DNA of 64,000 nt from Candidatus Accumulibacter affinis (GTDB lineage Bacteria; Pseudomonadota; Gammaproteobacteria; Burkholderiales; Rhodocyclaceae), in NCBI GenBank assembly GCA_016713625.1, contig JADJOT010000009.1:186001-250000 (forward strand). The letters run 5' to 3'. The position numbers were made by a program, and so were the translations under genes. Under the pieces are notes generated by a model that was given only the letters and a program-made list of their open reading frames with translations, made no database searches and was not told the origin of the DNA. Shown in pieces: positions 1-8,256 of the stretch. Each line of letters opens with the position of its first letter. Positions within the stretch are counted from its first letter, which is position 1.

Positions 1-168
1 CCGACCGGTGGCGCGCATCGCGATCATCAGGCGATGGCGGCGAGCCTTCAGCAGGCGCTGCAGGCGGCGCTGCAAGGACTGACCCCGCTGTCGCCTGGCG
101 AACTGCGCAGGAGACGCCTTGAGCGCCTGCTGGCCTATGGCCGGGTCAACGAGCACGCGCCGATCTGA
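1..168 (+). CDS. accA: Acetyl-CoA carboxylase carboxyltransferase subunit alpha, C-terminal end (partial)
   Basis: The first 55 codons visible read as the C-terminal end of AccA, the carboxyltransferase alpha subunit that transfers the carboxyl group to acetyl-CoA in the first step of fatty acid synthesis. The segment GGAHRDHQAMAA followed by a helical LSPGELRRRRLERLLAYGR tail is typical of the family. The gene enters from outside the window, so its start cannot be seen. It is followed by tilS, a common betaproteobacterial order, and the likely tilS start lies inside its last codons, suggesting co-transcription. Identification rests on this short tail and the neighbour. Confidence 0.8.
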   Translation, partial: PTGGAHRDHQAMAASLQQALQAALQGLTPLSPGELRRRRLERLLAYGRVNEHAPI

Positions 169-1534
169 TCTGGCCCCGCCGGCCGCGGCGCAGCAGATCC
201 GGCAGACTCTTTGCCGATTTCTCGAAGCGCGCCTGCAGCCCGGCGCTCGCCTCTGCGTTGGTGTTTCCGGCGGGCGCGACTCGCTGGTTCTGCTGCACGC
301 GCTGGCGGGTCTGCGGGCGTCCGGCTTTGCCTTGTCGGCGGTGCATGTCGATCATGGCCTGAGCGCCAACGCTGACCGCTGGGCGAGCTTTTGTGCCGAT
401 TTCTGCCGCTCTTGCGGGGTGCCGATCGAGATCGTTCGCGTCGAGGTGCCGCGCGCCAGCGGCGACGGTCTCGAAGCCGCCGCGCGCCGGCTGCGGCATG
501 CGGTGTTTGCCGGCCGTGCCGCTGACTGGCTGGCATTGGCGCATCATCGCGACGATCAGGCCGAGACGGTGCTGTTCCGCTTGTTGCGCGGCGCCGGCGT
601 CAGCGGTGCCGCCGGGATGCCTGCCGAACGCTCGCAGGGCGGCGGGCCGCGTCTGATCCGCCCCTTGCTCGATGTGCCGGGTTCGCTGCTTGCACGCTAC
701 GCCGAAGAGTGTTCGCTGACCTGGATCGAAGACGAGAGCAACGCCGATCCGCGCTTCCGCCGTAACCACCTGCGCCGCGAGGTGTTGCCGCGCATCACCG
801 AGCAGTTTCCCGGCGCCGCGCAGGCGCTGGCACGTTCCGGGCAGCACTTCGCCGAGGCCGCAGGCTTGCTTGATGAACTGGCGCAGGCCGATCGGGCGGC
901 CACCGCCGGAGCGTGCGGGCGAATCGATCTGGCGCGCTTCAACGCCCTCAGTCGACCGAGAGCGCGCAACCTGCTGCGCTGCGAGTTGCGCGCGGCGGGT
1001 TTTCGTTCCCCGGAGACGCGCTGGCTGGACGAAGCCTTGCGGCAACTGGCGACGGTCGGCGCGGCTTCGCAGACCTGCGTCGCGACGCCCGATGGGGAGA
1101 TTCATGCCTACCGGGGAGAGCTGTATCTCGTTCGTCAGCGGCCAGCGATTCCCTCGGTCGCGCTGCCCTGGCGTGGCGAGGGCGAGCTGCCGTGGGGGGG
1201 CGGTCGAGTGAGTTTTCGGTCGACCCTTGGCGAGGGGGTCAGCTACCGTATGCTGGCCAGCGCGGCGATCTGCCTGCGCGCGCGGCAAGGCGGCGAGCGC
1301 CTGCAGCCGGATCCGCGGCGACCGCCGAGGGCGCTGCGCAAGCTGCTGCAGGAGGCCGCGCTGCCGCCCTGGGAGCGGCTTCGCCTGCCCCTGCTGTGGT
1401 CTGGTGAGCACCTGGTCTGGGTGGCCGGCATTGGCGTCGCGGCCGCGTTCGCCTGTGCACCGGACGAAGCCGGCCTGGCGCTGGCCTGGGAAGCGGCCGC
1501 GCCGCTGCCCCCCGGCGTGCTCGCGCGGACCTGA
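137..1534 (+). CDS. tilS: tRNA(Ile)-lysidine synthetase TilS
   Basis: TilS attaches lysine to C34 of the AUA-reading tRNA-Ile, using ATP, which changes both its decoding and its charging. The N-terminal PP-loop motif VSGGRDS (about residues 42-48) is the ATP-binding signature, followed by HVDHGLS and AHHRDDQAETVLFRLLRG, all conserved in the N-terminal domain. The rest contains the substrate-binding and TilS C-terminal domains (RMLASAAICLRARQGGERLQP, KLLQEAALPPWERLRLPLL). Length of about 465 residues is normal. I chose the ATG at 137, which overlaps the end of accA; an in-frame TTG at 119 is an alternative. A long open frame on the opposite strand is a codon-bias shadow. Confidence 0.95.
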   Translation: MAGSTSTRRSDLAPPAAAQQIRQTLCRFLEARLQPGARLCVGVSGGRDSLVLLHALAGLRASGFALSAVHVDHGLSANADRWASFCADFCRSCGVPIEIVRVEVPRASGDGLEAAARRLRHAVFAGRAADWLALAHHRDDQAETVLFRLLRGAGVSGAAGMPAERSQGGGPRLIRPLLDVPGSLLARYAEECSLTWIEDESNADPRFRRNHLRREVLPRITEQFPGAAQALARSGQHFAEAAGLLDELAQADRAATAGACGRIDLARFNALSRPRARNLLRCELRAAGFRSPETRWLDEALRQLATVGAASQTCVATPDGEIHAYRGELYLVRQRPAIPSVALPWRGEGELPWGGGRVSFRSTLGEGVSYRMLASAAICLRARQGGERLQPDPRRPPRALRKLLQEAALPPWERLRLPLLWSGEHLVWVAGIGVAAAFACAPDEAGLALAWEAAAPLPPGVLART

Positions 1535-1559
1535 GCGGCCAGGCGCAGGCTCGCCACGG

Positions 1560-2159
1560 TCAACGTTTTCCGGCCAATAGCTGGGCCAGTTCGACGGCCG
1601 TGCGAACGCCCATTTTTTCGAACAGACTGGCGCGATGCACTTCGACGGTGCGCATGCTGATCTGCAACTCGTCGGCGATCACCTTGTTGAGCCGGCCGGC
1701 GAGAATCAGCTCCATCACCTGTCGCTCGCGCGTGGTCAGTCGACTGATGCGGGTGTTGACCGAATCGGCTCCCGATGCCGCGACGCGTTGGTTCGCGTCG
1801 AGCTGCAGGGCCTCGATGACGCGATTGACGAGTTCGTTGTCGTTGCAGGGCTTCTCGACAAAGTCGAAAGCGCCTTTCTTGAGCGCCGAGACGGCCATCG
1901 GCACGTCGCCGTGGCCGGTCAGAAAGATCACCGGCAGGCGGTTGCCACGTTCGCTCAAGGCGTCGAACAGCTCGGGTCCGCTCATCCCGTCCATGCGGAT
2001 GTCGAGCAGGATGCAGCCAGCCAGCGAGGGGTTCCAGGCAGCCAGGAAGTCTTCGGCCGAGGAGTAGCTGAAACAGGCGACGCCGCGTGATTCGAGCAGC
2101 CAGCCGAGCGAATCGCGGATCGCTTCGTCGTCGTCGACGAGGTAGGCGTGGCTGCTCAT
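1560..2159 (-). CDS. dctR: FixJ/LuxR-family response regulator, DctR-like
   Basis: A 199-residue two-domain response regulator. The receiver domain (about residues 3-120) has the acidic pair DDDE, the phospho-acceptor Asp in LLDIRMDGMSG and the Lys in VEKPC. A LuxR/NarL-type helix-turn-helix follows (LTTRERQVMELILAG...KVIADELQISMRTVEVHRASLFEKMG). Its start overlaps the stop of the upstream histidine kinase by 4 bases (ATGA), so the pair is translationally coupled. The divergent neighbours are dctP-dctQ-dctM, the arrangement of the DctS/DctR system that controls C4-dicarboxylate TRAP uptake in Rhodobacter. The dctR name is an inference from architecture and context; other FixJ-type regulators look similar. 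Confidence 0.8.
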   Translation of the reverse strand: MSSHAYLVDDDEAIRDSLGWLLESRGVACFSYSSAEDFLAAWNPSLAGCILLDIRMDGMSGPELFDALSERGNRLPVIFLTGHGDVPMAVSALKKGAFDFVEKPCNDNELVNRVIEALQLDANQRVAASGADSVNTRISRLTTRERQVMELILAGRLNKVIADELQISMRTVEVHRASLFEKMGVRTAVELAQLLAGKR

Positions 2160-4147
2160 TGCCGATCGATCGGCAGCGTGATGACAAAGATCGAGCCACC
2201 CTCGGGGTTGTTCTCGACCCACAGGCGGCCATGATGAAACTCGATGATCGAACGACAGATGTTCAGTCCCATGCCCATGCCGTCGGCTTTGGTCGAGAAC
2301 AGCGGGGTGAACAGCTTCTCTTCCACCTCCGGCGGGATGCCGGGGCCACGATCGATGACCCGGATCTCCATTTGCTGGTCGACCTGGCTCAACTTGATCG
2401 TCAAGCGCCGGCGATTGGCGGGGCTATCCCTCATTGCTTCGATGCCGTTGCGCATCAGGTTGAGTAGCACCTGCTCGAGCATCACCTGATCGGCCAGCAG
2501 TTCCGGGCGCATGCCCTGGATCTCGCGGACGATGCGAACGCCGCGGATCTTGGCCGCGCCCTCGATGAAGCCGATGCTGTCGTCGATCGCCTCGGCGAGA
2601 TCGCAGGGGGCCAGCTTGGGTTCGCTCTTGCGAACGAAATCATGCACGCGACGGATGATATGGCCTGCCCGCTGCGCCTGTACGGCGAGTTTGCCGAGCG
2701 CGTCCTTGAGTTGCGCGGCGGTGAAGTTGCCGGACTCGAGCTTGTTCAGACAGCCGGTGTTGTAGCTGGTGATGGCCGCCAGCGGCTGGTTCAGCTCGTG
2801 TGCCAGCGTTGAGGCCATTTCGCCCATGGTCACCAGGCGCGCGGTGACCTGTAGCTTCTCCTGCTGCTGGCGGGCGAGTTCCTCGGCGTGCTTGCGCGCG
2901 GTGACGTCGATGATCGACCCCATCCAGCCGGTCTGCGTGCCGTCGGCGTCGATCAGCGGCGACTCGTAGATCAGCGCGTCGAGGCGGCTGCCGTCCTTGC
3001 GCATCAGACGGATTTCGAAACCCTCATGGGGCGCCTTGCCTTCCAGGACGCTGCTGTTCAGCCGCAGGGTGCGGTCCATTTCCTCGGGCGCCCAGTAGGG
3101 CATCGGCGGCTCCCTGCCGATCAGTTCCTCGGCGCTGAAGCCGACCATTTGCAGGAAGGCGGGGTTGGCGTAGGTGACGCGGCCTTGGAGATCGCGGGCG
3201 CGCATGCCGACCGTCAGCGAGTCTTCCATCGCCTTGCGGAAGGCATACTCCGAGCGCAGCGCCTGCTCGGCGACCAGGCGTCGCTGGATCGATCCGCGCA
3301 CCGCCCACAAGCTCCAGAAAACCGCCGCGGCGAGGACGATGATCAGCGTCGCGATCAACGTTTGCGCGAGGTTGTCGGCACCACGGTAAGCGGTGACCTG
3401 CAGGGCCATGCCGTAGCCGGGCGGGTCGAAGCTGACCGGGTAGCTGAGCGTGGTCGGCGAGGCATCGATCTTCGACTTGCTGGCCAGCAAGGCGCCGTTG
3501 CCGTCGACGATGCGCACCTGGTATTTCTCCGCAAACCACCAGGGAACCTGCTGCTTGAGCAGGCTGCCCAGCGAATAAACACCGAGCAGTGTGCCGCGAT
3601 AGTGGCCGTCGTCGAAGATTGGCACATACACCTCGAACTGGGTGCCTTCGCTTGTCCGATAGGCGTCGCTGTAGATCGGCTTGCCGAGGCGGGAGAGTTC
3701 AATCGAGCGCTTCAGGGGATCCTCGCCACCGACCTCCTCACCCGACCGCGGCAGCTTGGGCGTCGGCATCCCGTGTACGGTTCGCGCCGAGGCGTCGAGC
3801 CACAGCAACTGCCTGAGTTCAGGATTGTTCTTGAGAATGTGCCGGGCGCGCAGATCGAACAGTTCGCCGTGCTTGCCTGCCCGTGCCAGATCGAGGGCAA
3901 GCTGCTGCAGTTGTTCGGAGTTTCCCTCGAGGTGAAAACGCAGACTTTGCTCTAGCCAGAGGACGTCGGCGATCAGCGTCGAGCGCTGATCGTCGATTTC
4001 GCTGCGATGCAGCAACCACAGCAGCGCGATCAGCAGCACCAGCAACAGACCGACGGCCAGTTTGAGGATCGACAGATACCAGTTCGACCACTTCAGCGAA
4101 GCGGGTCGTCGTCGTTCATGCTGGTAGGGGAGGATGGCCTCTTTCAT
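2156..4147 (-). CDS. dctS: PAS-containing sensor histidine kinase, DctS-like
   Basis: A 663-residue membrane sensor kinase. One membrane helix lies near residues 30-48 and a second near 268-290, enclosing a periplasmic sensor region of about 220 residues. A PAS/PAC domain follows (about 305-425), then the dimerisation/phospho-acceptor domain with the His in LAHELNQPLAAI, and an HATPase domain with N, G1 and G2 boxes (LMRNGIEAM, DRGPGIP, GMGMGLNICRSIIEFHHG). This order matches DctS-type kinases, which phosphorylate a FixJ-type partner encoded just downstream. It is transcribed divergently from dctP. The ligand is inferred to be a C4-dicarboxylate or related acid; the sequence does not show it. 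Confidence 0.85.
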   Translation of the reverse strand: MKEAILPYQHERRRPASLKWSNWYLSILKLAVGLLLVLLIALLWLLHRSEIDDQRSTLIADVLWLEQSLRFHLEGNSEQLQQLALDLARAGKHGELFDLRARHILKNNPELRQLLWLDASARTVHGMPTPKLPRSGEEVGGEDPLKRSIELSRLGKPIYSDAYRTSEGTQFEVYVPIFDDGHYRGTLLGVYSLGSLLKQQVPWWFAEKYQVRIVDGNGALLASKSKIDASPTTLSYPVSFDPPGYGMALQVTAYRGADNLAQTLIATLIIVLAAAVFWSLWAVRGSIQRRLVAEQALRSEYAFRKAMEDSLTVGMRARDLQGRVTYANPAFLQMVGFSAEELIGREPPMPYWAPEEMDRTLRLNSSVLEGKAPHEGFEIRLMRKDGSRLDALIYESPLIDADGTQTGWMGSIIDVTARKHAEELARQQQEKLQVTARLVTMGEMASTLAHELNQPLAAITSYNTGCLNKLESGNFTAAQLKDALGKLAVQAQRAGHIIRRVHDFVRKSEPKLAPCDLAEAIDDSIGFIEGAAKIRGVRIVREIQGMRPELLADQVMLEQVLLNLMRNGIEAMRDSPANRRRLTIKLSQVDQQMEIRVIDRGPGIPPEVEEKLFTPLFSTKADGMGMGLNICRSIIEFHHGRLWVENNPEGGSIFVITLPIDRQ

Positions 4148-4242
4148 GGTGGCTCATCTTACCGAAGTTGCAGCCGCAGCGGCATTGCGGCGAGAGTCGT
4201 TGCCTCACGAAGCACGGACACCTCAGGCGAGGAAGATGTGGA

Positions 4243-4267
4243 TTTCCACCACACTGCGGGTTTCCAC
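4243..4267. promoter_or_regulatory. Tandem TTTCCAC half-sites in the kinase-dctP divergent promoter region
   Basis: The 207-bp divergent region (4148-4354) holds two copies of TTTCCAC, at 4243-4249 and 4261-4267, 18 bp apart, on the same face of the helix if spacing is about two turns. They are candidate binding sites for the DctR-like regulator. A strong ribosome binding site (GGAGGAG) lies just before the dctP start. I see no convincing sigma-54 or sigma-70 core promoter. The functional assignment is inference. Confidence 0.35.
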
Positions 4268-4354
4268 AATATTCGTCCGGGGTTTTTTTTGTGATATTGG
4301 CGGCCGCAGCACGCGCAGCACCCAAATTCATACAATTCTCAATGGAGGAGACAA

Positions 4355-5368
4355 ATGAGGTTCTCGAAACTGCTTTTCGGCCTGGCCGCCTGCACCCTGT
4401 CCATCACACCCCTCAGCGCTCTCGCGCAGCAGCCGATCGTCATCAAATTCAGTCATGTGGTGGCGCACGACACACCCAAGGGCCTGGCCGCCGAGTACTT
4501 CGCCAAACGCGCCGGCGAGCTGACCAAGGGCAAGGTCAAGGTCGAGGTGTACGCCAACTCGACCCTGTACAAGGACAAGGAAGAGATGGAAGCGCTGCAG
4601 CTTGGCGCGGTGCAGATGCTCGCGCCGTCGCTGGCCAAGTTTGGTCCGCTCGGCGTCAAGGAATTCGAGCTCTTCGATCTGCCCTACGTCTTCGACAACT
4701 ACGCCGAGCTGCACAAGGTCACCCAGGGCGCGATCGGGCAGAGCCTGCTCAAGAAGCTGGAGCCCAAGGGGGTCGTCGGTCTGGCCTTCTGGGACAACGG
4801 CTTCAAGTCCTTTTCGGCGAACACGCCGATCAAGACACCGGCCGACCTGAAGGGCAAGAAGATGCGCATTCAGTCGTCGAAGGTGCTCGAAGAGGAGATT
4901 CGTGCGCTGAGTGCCCTGCCGCAGGTGATGGCCTTCTCCGAGGTTTACCAGGCGCTGCAGACCGGCGTCGTCGATGGCACCGAAAACCCGATTTCCAACC
5001 TTTACACGCAGAAGATGTATGAAGTGCAAAAGCATCTGGCGCTCACCGAGCATGGTTACCTGGGTTATGCCGTGGTCGCCAACAAGAAGTTCTGGGAGGG
5101 GCTGCCGGCCGACGTGCGCGGTCAACTCGAACAGGCGATGAAGGAGTCGACTGTTTACGCCAACAAGATCGCCAAGGAGCAGAACGACAAGGACCTCGAA
5201 GCGGTCAAGAAGACCGGCAAGACGCAGGTCTATGCACTGACCCCCGAAGAGAAGCTGGCCTTCAAGAAGGTACTCGCGCCGGTACATGTGAAGATGGAAT
5301 CGCGCATCGGCAAGGACCTCCTGCAGTCGGTCTATAAGGAGACCGACTTCGATTTTAACAAGCTCTGA
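4355..5368 (+). CDS. dctP: TRAP transporter solute-binding protein DctP
   Basis: Periplasmic substrate-binding subunit of a tripartite ATP-independent (TRAP) transporter. A signal peptide is visible (positively charged start, hydrophobic core, ALAQQ cleavage region near residue 25). The mature protein shows DctP-family features: IKFSHVVAHDTPKG at the start, the conserved ELFDLPYVFDN segment, GLAFWDNGFKSF, LKGKKMRIQSSKV with the Arg that binds the substrate carboxylate, and VVDGTENPISN. The 337-residue length is normal. It is the first gene of dctPQM, with a terminator hairpin immediately after it. Uptake of C4-dicarboxylates is likely by homology and context, but TRAP specificity cannot be fixed from sequence alone. 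Confidence 0.93.
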   Translation: MRFSKLLFGLAACTLSITPLSALAQQPIVIKFSHVVAHDTPKGLAAEYFAKRAGELTKGKVKVEVYANSTLYKDKEEMEALQLGAVQMLAPSLAKFGPLGVKEFELFDLPYVFDNYAELHKVTQGAIGQSLLKKLEPKGVVGLAFWDNGFKSFSANTPIKTPADLKGKKMRIQSSKVLEEEIRALSALPQVMAFSEVYQALQTGVVDGTENPISNLYTQKMYEVQKHLALTEHGYLGYAVVANKKFWEGLPADVRGQLEQAMKESTVYANKIAKEQNDKDLEAVKKTGKTQVYALTPEEKLAFKKVLAPVHVKMESRIGKDLLQSVYKETDFDFNKL

Positions 5369-5388
5369 GCGCTGGGAACATAGAAAAC

Positions 5389-5424
5389 AGCCCGTTGGGA
5401 CGCCTGGCCCAACGGGCTTTTTTT
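5389..5424 (+). terminator. Rho-independent terminator/attenuator between dctP and dctQ
   Basis: An 11-bp perfect stem (AGCCCGTTGGG at 5389-5399 with its complement at 5408-5418), an 8-base loop and a run of seven T. It lies inside the dctPQM operon, 20 bases after the dctP stop and 25 before the dctQ start. Partial termination here would give more binding protein than membrane subunits. Confidence 0.85.
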
Positions 5425-5448
5425 CAGGCAGATGGAGGACCTTTCCAC

Positions 5449-6150
5449 ATGAAGGTACTGGATCATCTCGAGGAATGGCTGATCACCTTCCTCATGGCTG
5501 CGGCGACGACGATCATTTTCGTGTCGGTCGTGCATCGCTACCTGTCGGGATATGACATTCCCGGCCTGCAGGACTGGCTGTTGTCACTGAACTTCGGCTG
5601 GACGCAGGAACTGTGCATCATCATGTTCGTCTGGATGGCCAAGTTTGGTGCCGCCTACGGTGTGCGTACCGGCATCCACGTCGGGGTTGACGTGCTGATC
5701 AACCGCATGACTGGTCGCACACGCGCCAAATTCGTCGTTTTCGGCCTGCTCGCCGGCGCGCTATTCACCGGCATTGTCGGCACCCTCGGCGCCCACTTCG
5801 TTTGGGAAAACGGCCTTCACTACGCGTTGTATACGGGGCTGGGCTGGGATACCGGGGATGTTCCCGAAGGGCCGACGACACCCGACCTCGAATGGCCGAC
5901 CTGGATCGTGTACAGCGCCATCCCCCTTGGTTCGAGCCTGATGTGCTTCCGCTTCCTGCAGGTGACGGTCGGTTTCCTGCGGACCGGCGAGTTGCCGCAT
6001 CACGATCACGGGCACGTGGACGGACTCGACGAGGAGACGATCGCAGAGGAAATCAATGCCTTCGAGATGGAGGACAACCTGCATCCGCACGACCTGACCT
6101 ACAAGAAACGCCACCCCGACGATCAGTCGGGCAAGGGAGGTAAGCAATAA
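5449..6150 (+). CDS. dctQ: TRAP transporter small membrane subunit DctQ
   Basis: Small integral-membrane component of the TRAP transporter, 233 residues, with about four hydrophobic helices (WLITFLMAAATTIIFVSVV near the start; ELCIIMFVWMAKFGAAYGVR, the DctQ signature region; VVFGLLAGALFTGIVGTLG; a last helix near IVYSAIPLGSSLMCF). The ATG at 5449 follows a GGAGGA ribosome binding site. After the last helix there is a long charged C-terminal tail rich in His, Asp and Glu (HHDHGHVDGLDEETIAEEI), longer than in typical DctQ proteins; its role is unknown. The stop overlaps the dctM start (TAATG), implying coupled translation. Confidence 0.92.
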   Translation: MKVLDHLEEWLITFLMAAATTIIFVSVVHRYLSGYDIPGLQDWLLSLNFGWTQELCIIMFVWMAKFGAAYGVRTGIHVGVDVLINRMTGRTRAKFVVFGLLAGALFTGIVGTLGAHFVWENGLHYALYTGLGWDTGDVPEGPTTPDLEWPTWIVYSAIPLGSSLMCFRFLQVTVGFLRTGELPHHDHGHVDGLDEETIAEEINAFEMEDNLHPHDLTYKKRHPDDQSGKGGKQ

Positions 6151-7433
6151 TGAACGCCTCGATCATTTTCATCATTCTGCTGGTGCTGATGCTGACCGGC
6201 ATGCCGATTTCGATCTCGCTCGGCCTGACGGTGCTCAGCTTCCTGTTCATGTTTACCCAGGTGCCGCTCGAATCGGTCGCCCTCAAGCTGTTTACCGGCA
6301 TCGAGAAATTCGAGATCATGGCCATCCCGTTCTTCATTCTTGCCGGTAACTTCCTTACCCATGGCGGGGTGGCGCGACGAATGATCAAGTTCGCGACCAG
6401 CATGGTCGGGCACTGGTATGGTGGTCTGGGCCTCGCCGGTGTTCTTGCCTGCGCGCTGTTTGCCGCCGTTTCCGGGTCGTCCCCGGCGACCGTGGTAGCC
6501 ATTGGTTCGATCCTCATGCCGGCGATGGTCAAGGCCGGTTTCCCGAACAAGTTCGGGGCCGGCGTGATCACCACCTCCGGCGCACTCGGCATCCTGATCC
6601 CGCCGTCGATCGTCATGGTCATGTATTCGGTGGCGACCAACACCTCGGTCGGGGCGCTGTTCATGGCCGGAGTGATTCCGGGGATCGGTCTGGCGATGGT
6701 TCTCGGCGGCGTTACCTGGTACCGGGCAAAGAAGTTCGACTATCCGCGCATGAAGCGGGCGACCTTTGCCGAGCGCTGGAAGGCTTTCCGCGAATCGGTG
6801 TGGGGTCTGCTGCTGATCGTGGTGGTCATGGGCGGCATCTACAGCGGCATGTTCACGCCGACCGAAGCCGCCGCGATGAGTGCCGTCTACGCCTTCTTCG
6901 TCGCCGTTTTTGTGTACAAGGATCTGTCGATGAAGGACGTGGCGCGGGTGCTGCTAAACTCGGCCAACATGTCGGCGATGCTGCTGTACATCATCACCAA
7001 CGCTGTCCTGTTCTCGTTCATCATGACCAACGAGAACATCCCGCAGACCCTGGCCGACTGGATGTTGGGTCACGGTCTGGGCATGATCGCTTTCCTGCTG
7101 GCAGTGAACATCATCCTTCTGCTCGCCGGCAACTTCATGGAGCCGTCGTCGATCGTGCTGATCTTCGCGCCGATTCTGTTTCCAGTGGCAATGAAGCTGG
7201 GGATTGATCCGGTGCACTTCGGCATCCTGATGGTAGTGAACATGGAAGTGGGGATGTGCCATCCGCCGGTCGGGCTCAACCTCTACGTCGCCTCGGGGAT
7301 TACCAAGATGGGGATCACCGAACTGACCGTGGCTGTCTGGCCGTGGTTGCTGTCGATGCTCGCTTTCCTGGTGGCGGTGACCTACGTGCCGACCCTGTCG
7401 ACCTGGCTACCGCGGACTCTCGGCATGATGTAG
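6150..7433 (+). CDS. dctM: TRAP transporter large membrane subunit DctM
   Basis: Large membrane permease subunit of the TRAP transporter, 427 residues, with about 12 hydrophobic segments. Conserved family features include GMPISISLGL at the start, the AIPFFILAGNFL segment, SGSSPATVVAIGSILMPAM and LGILIPPSIVMVMYSV in the first half, and the matching EPSSIVLIFAPILFPVA and HFGILMVVNMEVGMCHPPVGLNLYVA in the second. It forms the Na+- or H+-coupled translocation path together with DctQ, fed by DctP. It is the last gene of the operon and is followed by a GC-rich hairpin. Confidence 0.95.
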   Translation: MNASIIFIILLVLMLTGMPISISLGLTVLSFLFMFTQVPLESVALKLFTGIEKFEIMAIPFFILAGNFLTHGGVARRMIKFATSMVGHWYGGLGLAGVLACALFAAVSGSSPATVVAIGSILMPAMVKAGFPNKFGAGVITTSGALGILIPPSIVMVMYSVATNTSVGALFMAGVIPGIGLAMVLGGVTWYRAKKFDYPRMKRATFAERWKAFRESVWGLLLIVVVMGGIYSGMFTPTEAAAMSAVYAFFVAVFVYKDLSMKDVARVLLNSANMSAMLLYIITNAVLFSFIMTNENIPQTLADWMLGHGLGMIAFLLAVNIILLLAGNFMEPSSIVLIFAPILFPVAMKLGIDPVHFGILMVVNMEVGMCHPPVGLNLYVASGITKMGITELTVAVWPWLLSMLAFLVAVTYVPTLSTWLPRTLGMM

Positions 7434-7461
7434 CTGTCGCCGGCAACCGCGACAAGCACAA

Positions 7462-7490
7462 GCGCGCGCGGCGAGTTCGCCCGCGCGCGC
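7462..7490. terminator. GC-rich hairpin after dctM (weak terminator candidate)
   Basis: An inverted repeat of alternating GC (left arm 7462-7473, loop AGTT, right arm 7478-7490 with one bulged C) lies 29 bases after dctM. There is no T tract, so it may only be an RNA-stabilising or rho-assisted stem. The rest of the gap to 7629 shows nothing else I recognise. Confidence 0.4.
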
Positions 7491-7629
7491 CTCAGCTCGC
7501 AGCACTGCAGAGGTAATGGCTCATCACTATCATTGCAGAAAGTATTGGCTTCTCAGGTTTGCTGTTCAGCACGGAGCACCGGCGAACGTGATGCGAGACG
7601 ACTGAGCAGCCAAGGCGCAGCTTGAACGC

Positions 7630-8211
7630 CTAGAGGTGTGGCGTAATCTGAGGCATCAACTCGGCGAAGGTGCGGCCGTTGCCAATTTCGCCGATGGCGT
7701 GCATTTTCCATTCGCCGTCATGGCGATAAATCTTGGCCATGATCTGCGCGTTATGCGAGCCCAACGCGGACAGGTTGAAGCGCGCCACTTCCTTGTGGTC
7801 GCTGGCATTGACGATGCGGCAGGTGGCGTTCTGGATTTGTGAGAAGTTCTGGCCGGTGAAGCTGTTGACCGTAAACACCAGACTCTTGATGTTGGCGGGT
7901 ACTTTCGTCAAGTCGACAGTGATCTGCTCATCGTCACCATCGCCGGCGCCGGTCCGATTATCGCCAGTGTGAACGACCGCTCCATCCCTGGACTTCAGTT
8001 GTTGGAACCATACGACGTCCGTCGCTTTCCCCTGCTCGTCGAACACGATGCATGACGCGTCGAGATCAATGTCCTGAGACTTTCCGCCAAAGCCGAGAAA
8101 ACCTTTCGACTTCACGACGTCCCAGGCAAGACCCATGATGATCTTGGTCAATGTCATGCCGGCCTCCTTGTCGAGGGATATCTTTTGGCCTTTTTGCAGA
8201 TTGATCGCCAT
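7630..8211 (-). CDS. TerD-family protein (TerZ-like)
   Basis: A 193-residue TerD-domain protein, from a family known in tellurite resistance, phage resistance and general stress clusters. It starts MAINLQKGQKISLDKEAG, close to TerZ. It carries the calcium-binding loop GDNRTGAGDGDDEQI, with the Asp/Asn residues that bind two Ca2+ in TerD proteins, and the family-typical FARFNLS and AKIYRHDGEWKMHAIG strands. It is the last gene of a minus-strand operon: terD-like, vWA, AIM24, terZ-like. Its exact substrate or role is unknown; membrane-associated stress signalling is the usual proposal. Confidence 0.9.
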   Translation of the reverse strand: MAINLQKGQKISLDKEAGMTLTKIIMGLAWDVVKSKGFLGFGGKSQDIDLDASCIVFDEQGKATDVVWFQQLKSRDGAVVHTGDNRTGAGDGDDEQITVDLTKVPANIKSLVFTVNSFTGQNFSQIQNATCRIVNASDHKEVARFNLSALGSHNAQIMAKIYRHDGEWKMHAIGEIGNGRTFAELMPQITPHL

Positions 8212-8256
8212 GCTGTTCTCCTTGAATGATTGTGTTGTACCTGAAGTCGATGCAGT

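Noticed and set aside
146..1411. A 421-codon open frame on the minus strand across tilS
   Set aside because: It is a codon-bias shadow of tilS in GC-rich DNA, with no family resemblance, and similar antisense frames cover dctS, hisS, bamB, der, moaA and moeA.
4275..4310. Sigma-54 promoter for dctP
   Set aside because: No TGGC/TGC pair with the required spacing is present near the start; the T-rich stretch alone is not evidence.
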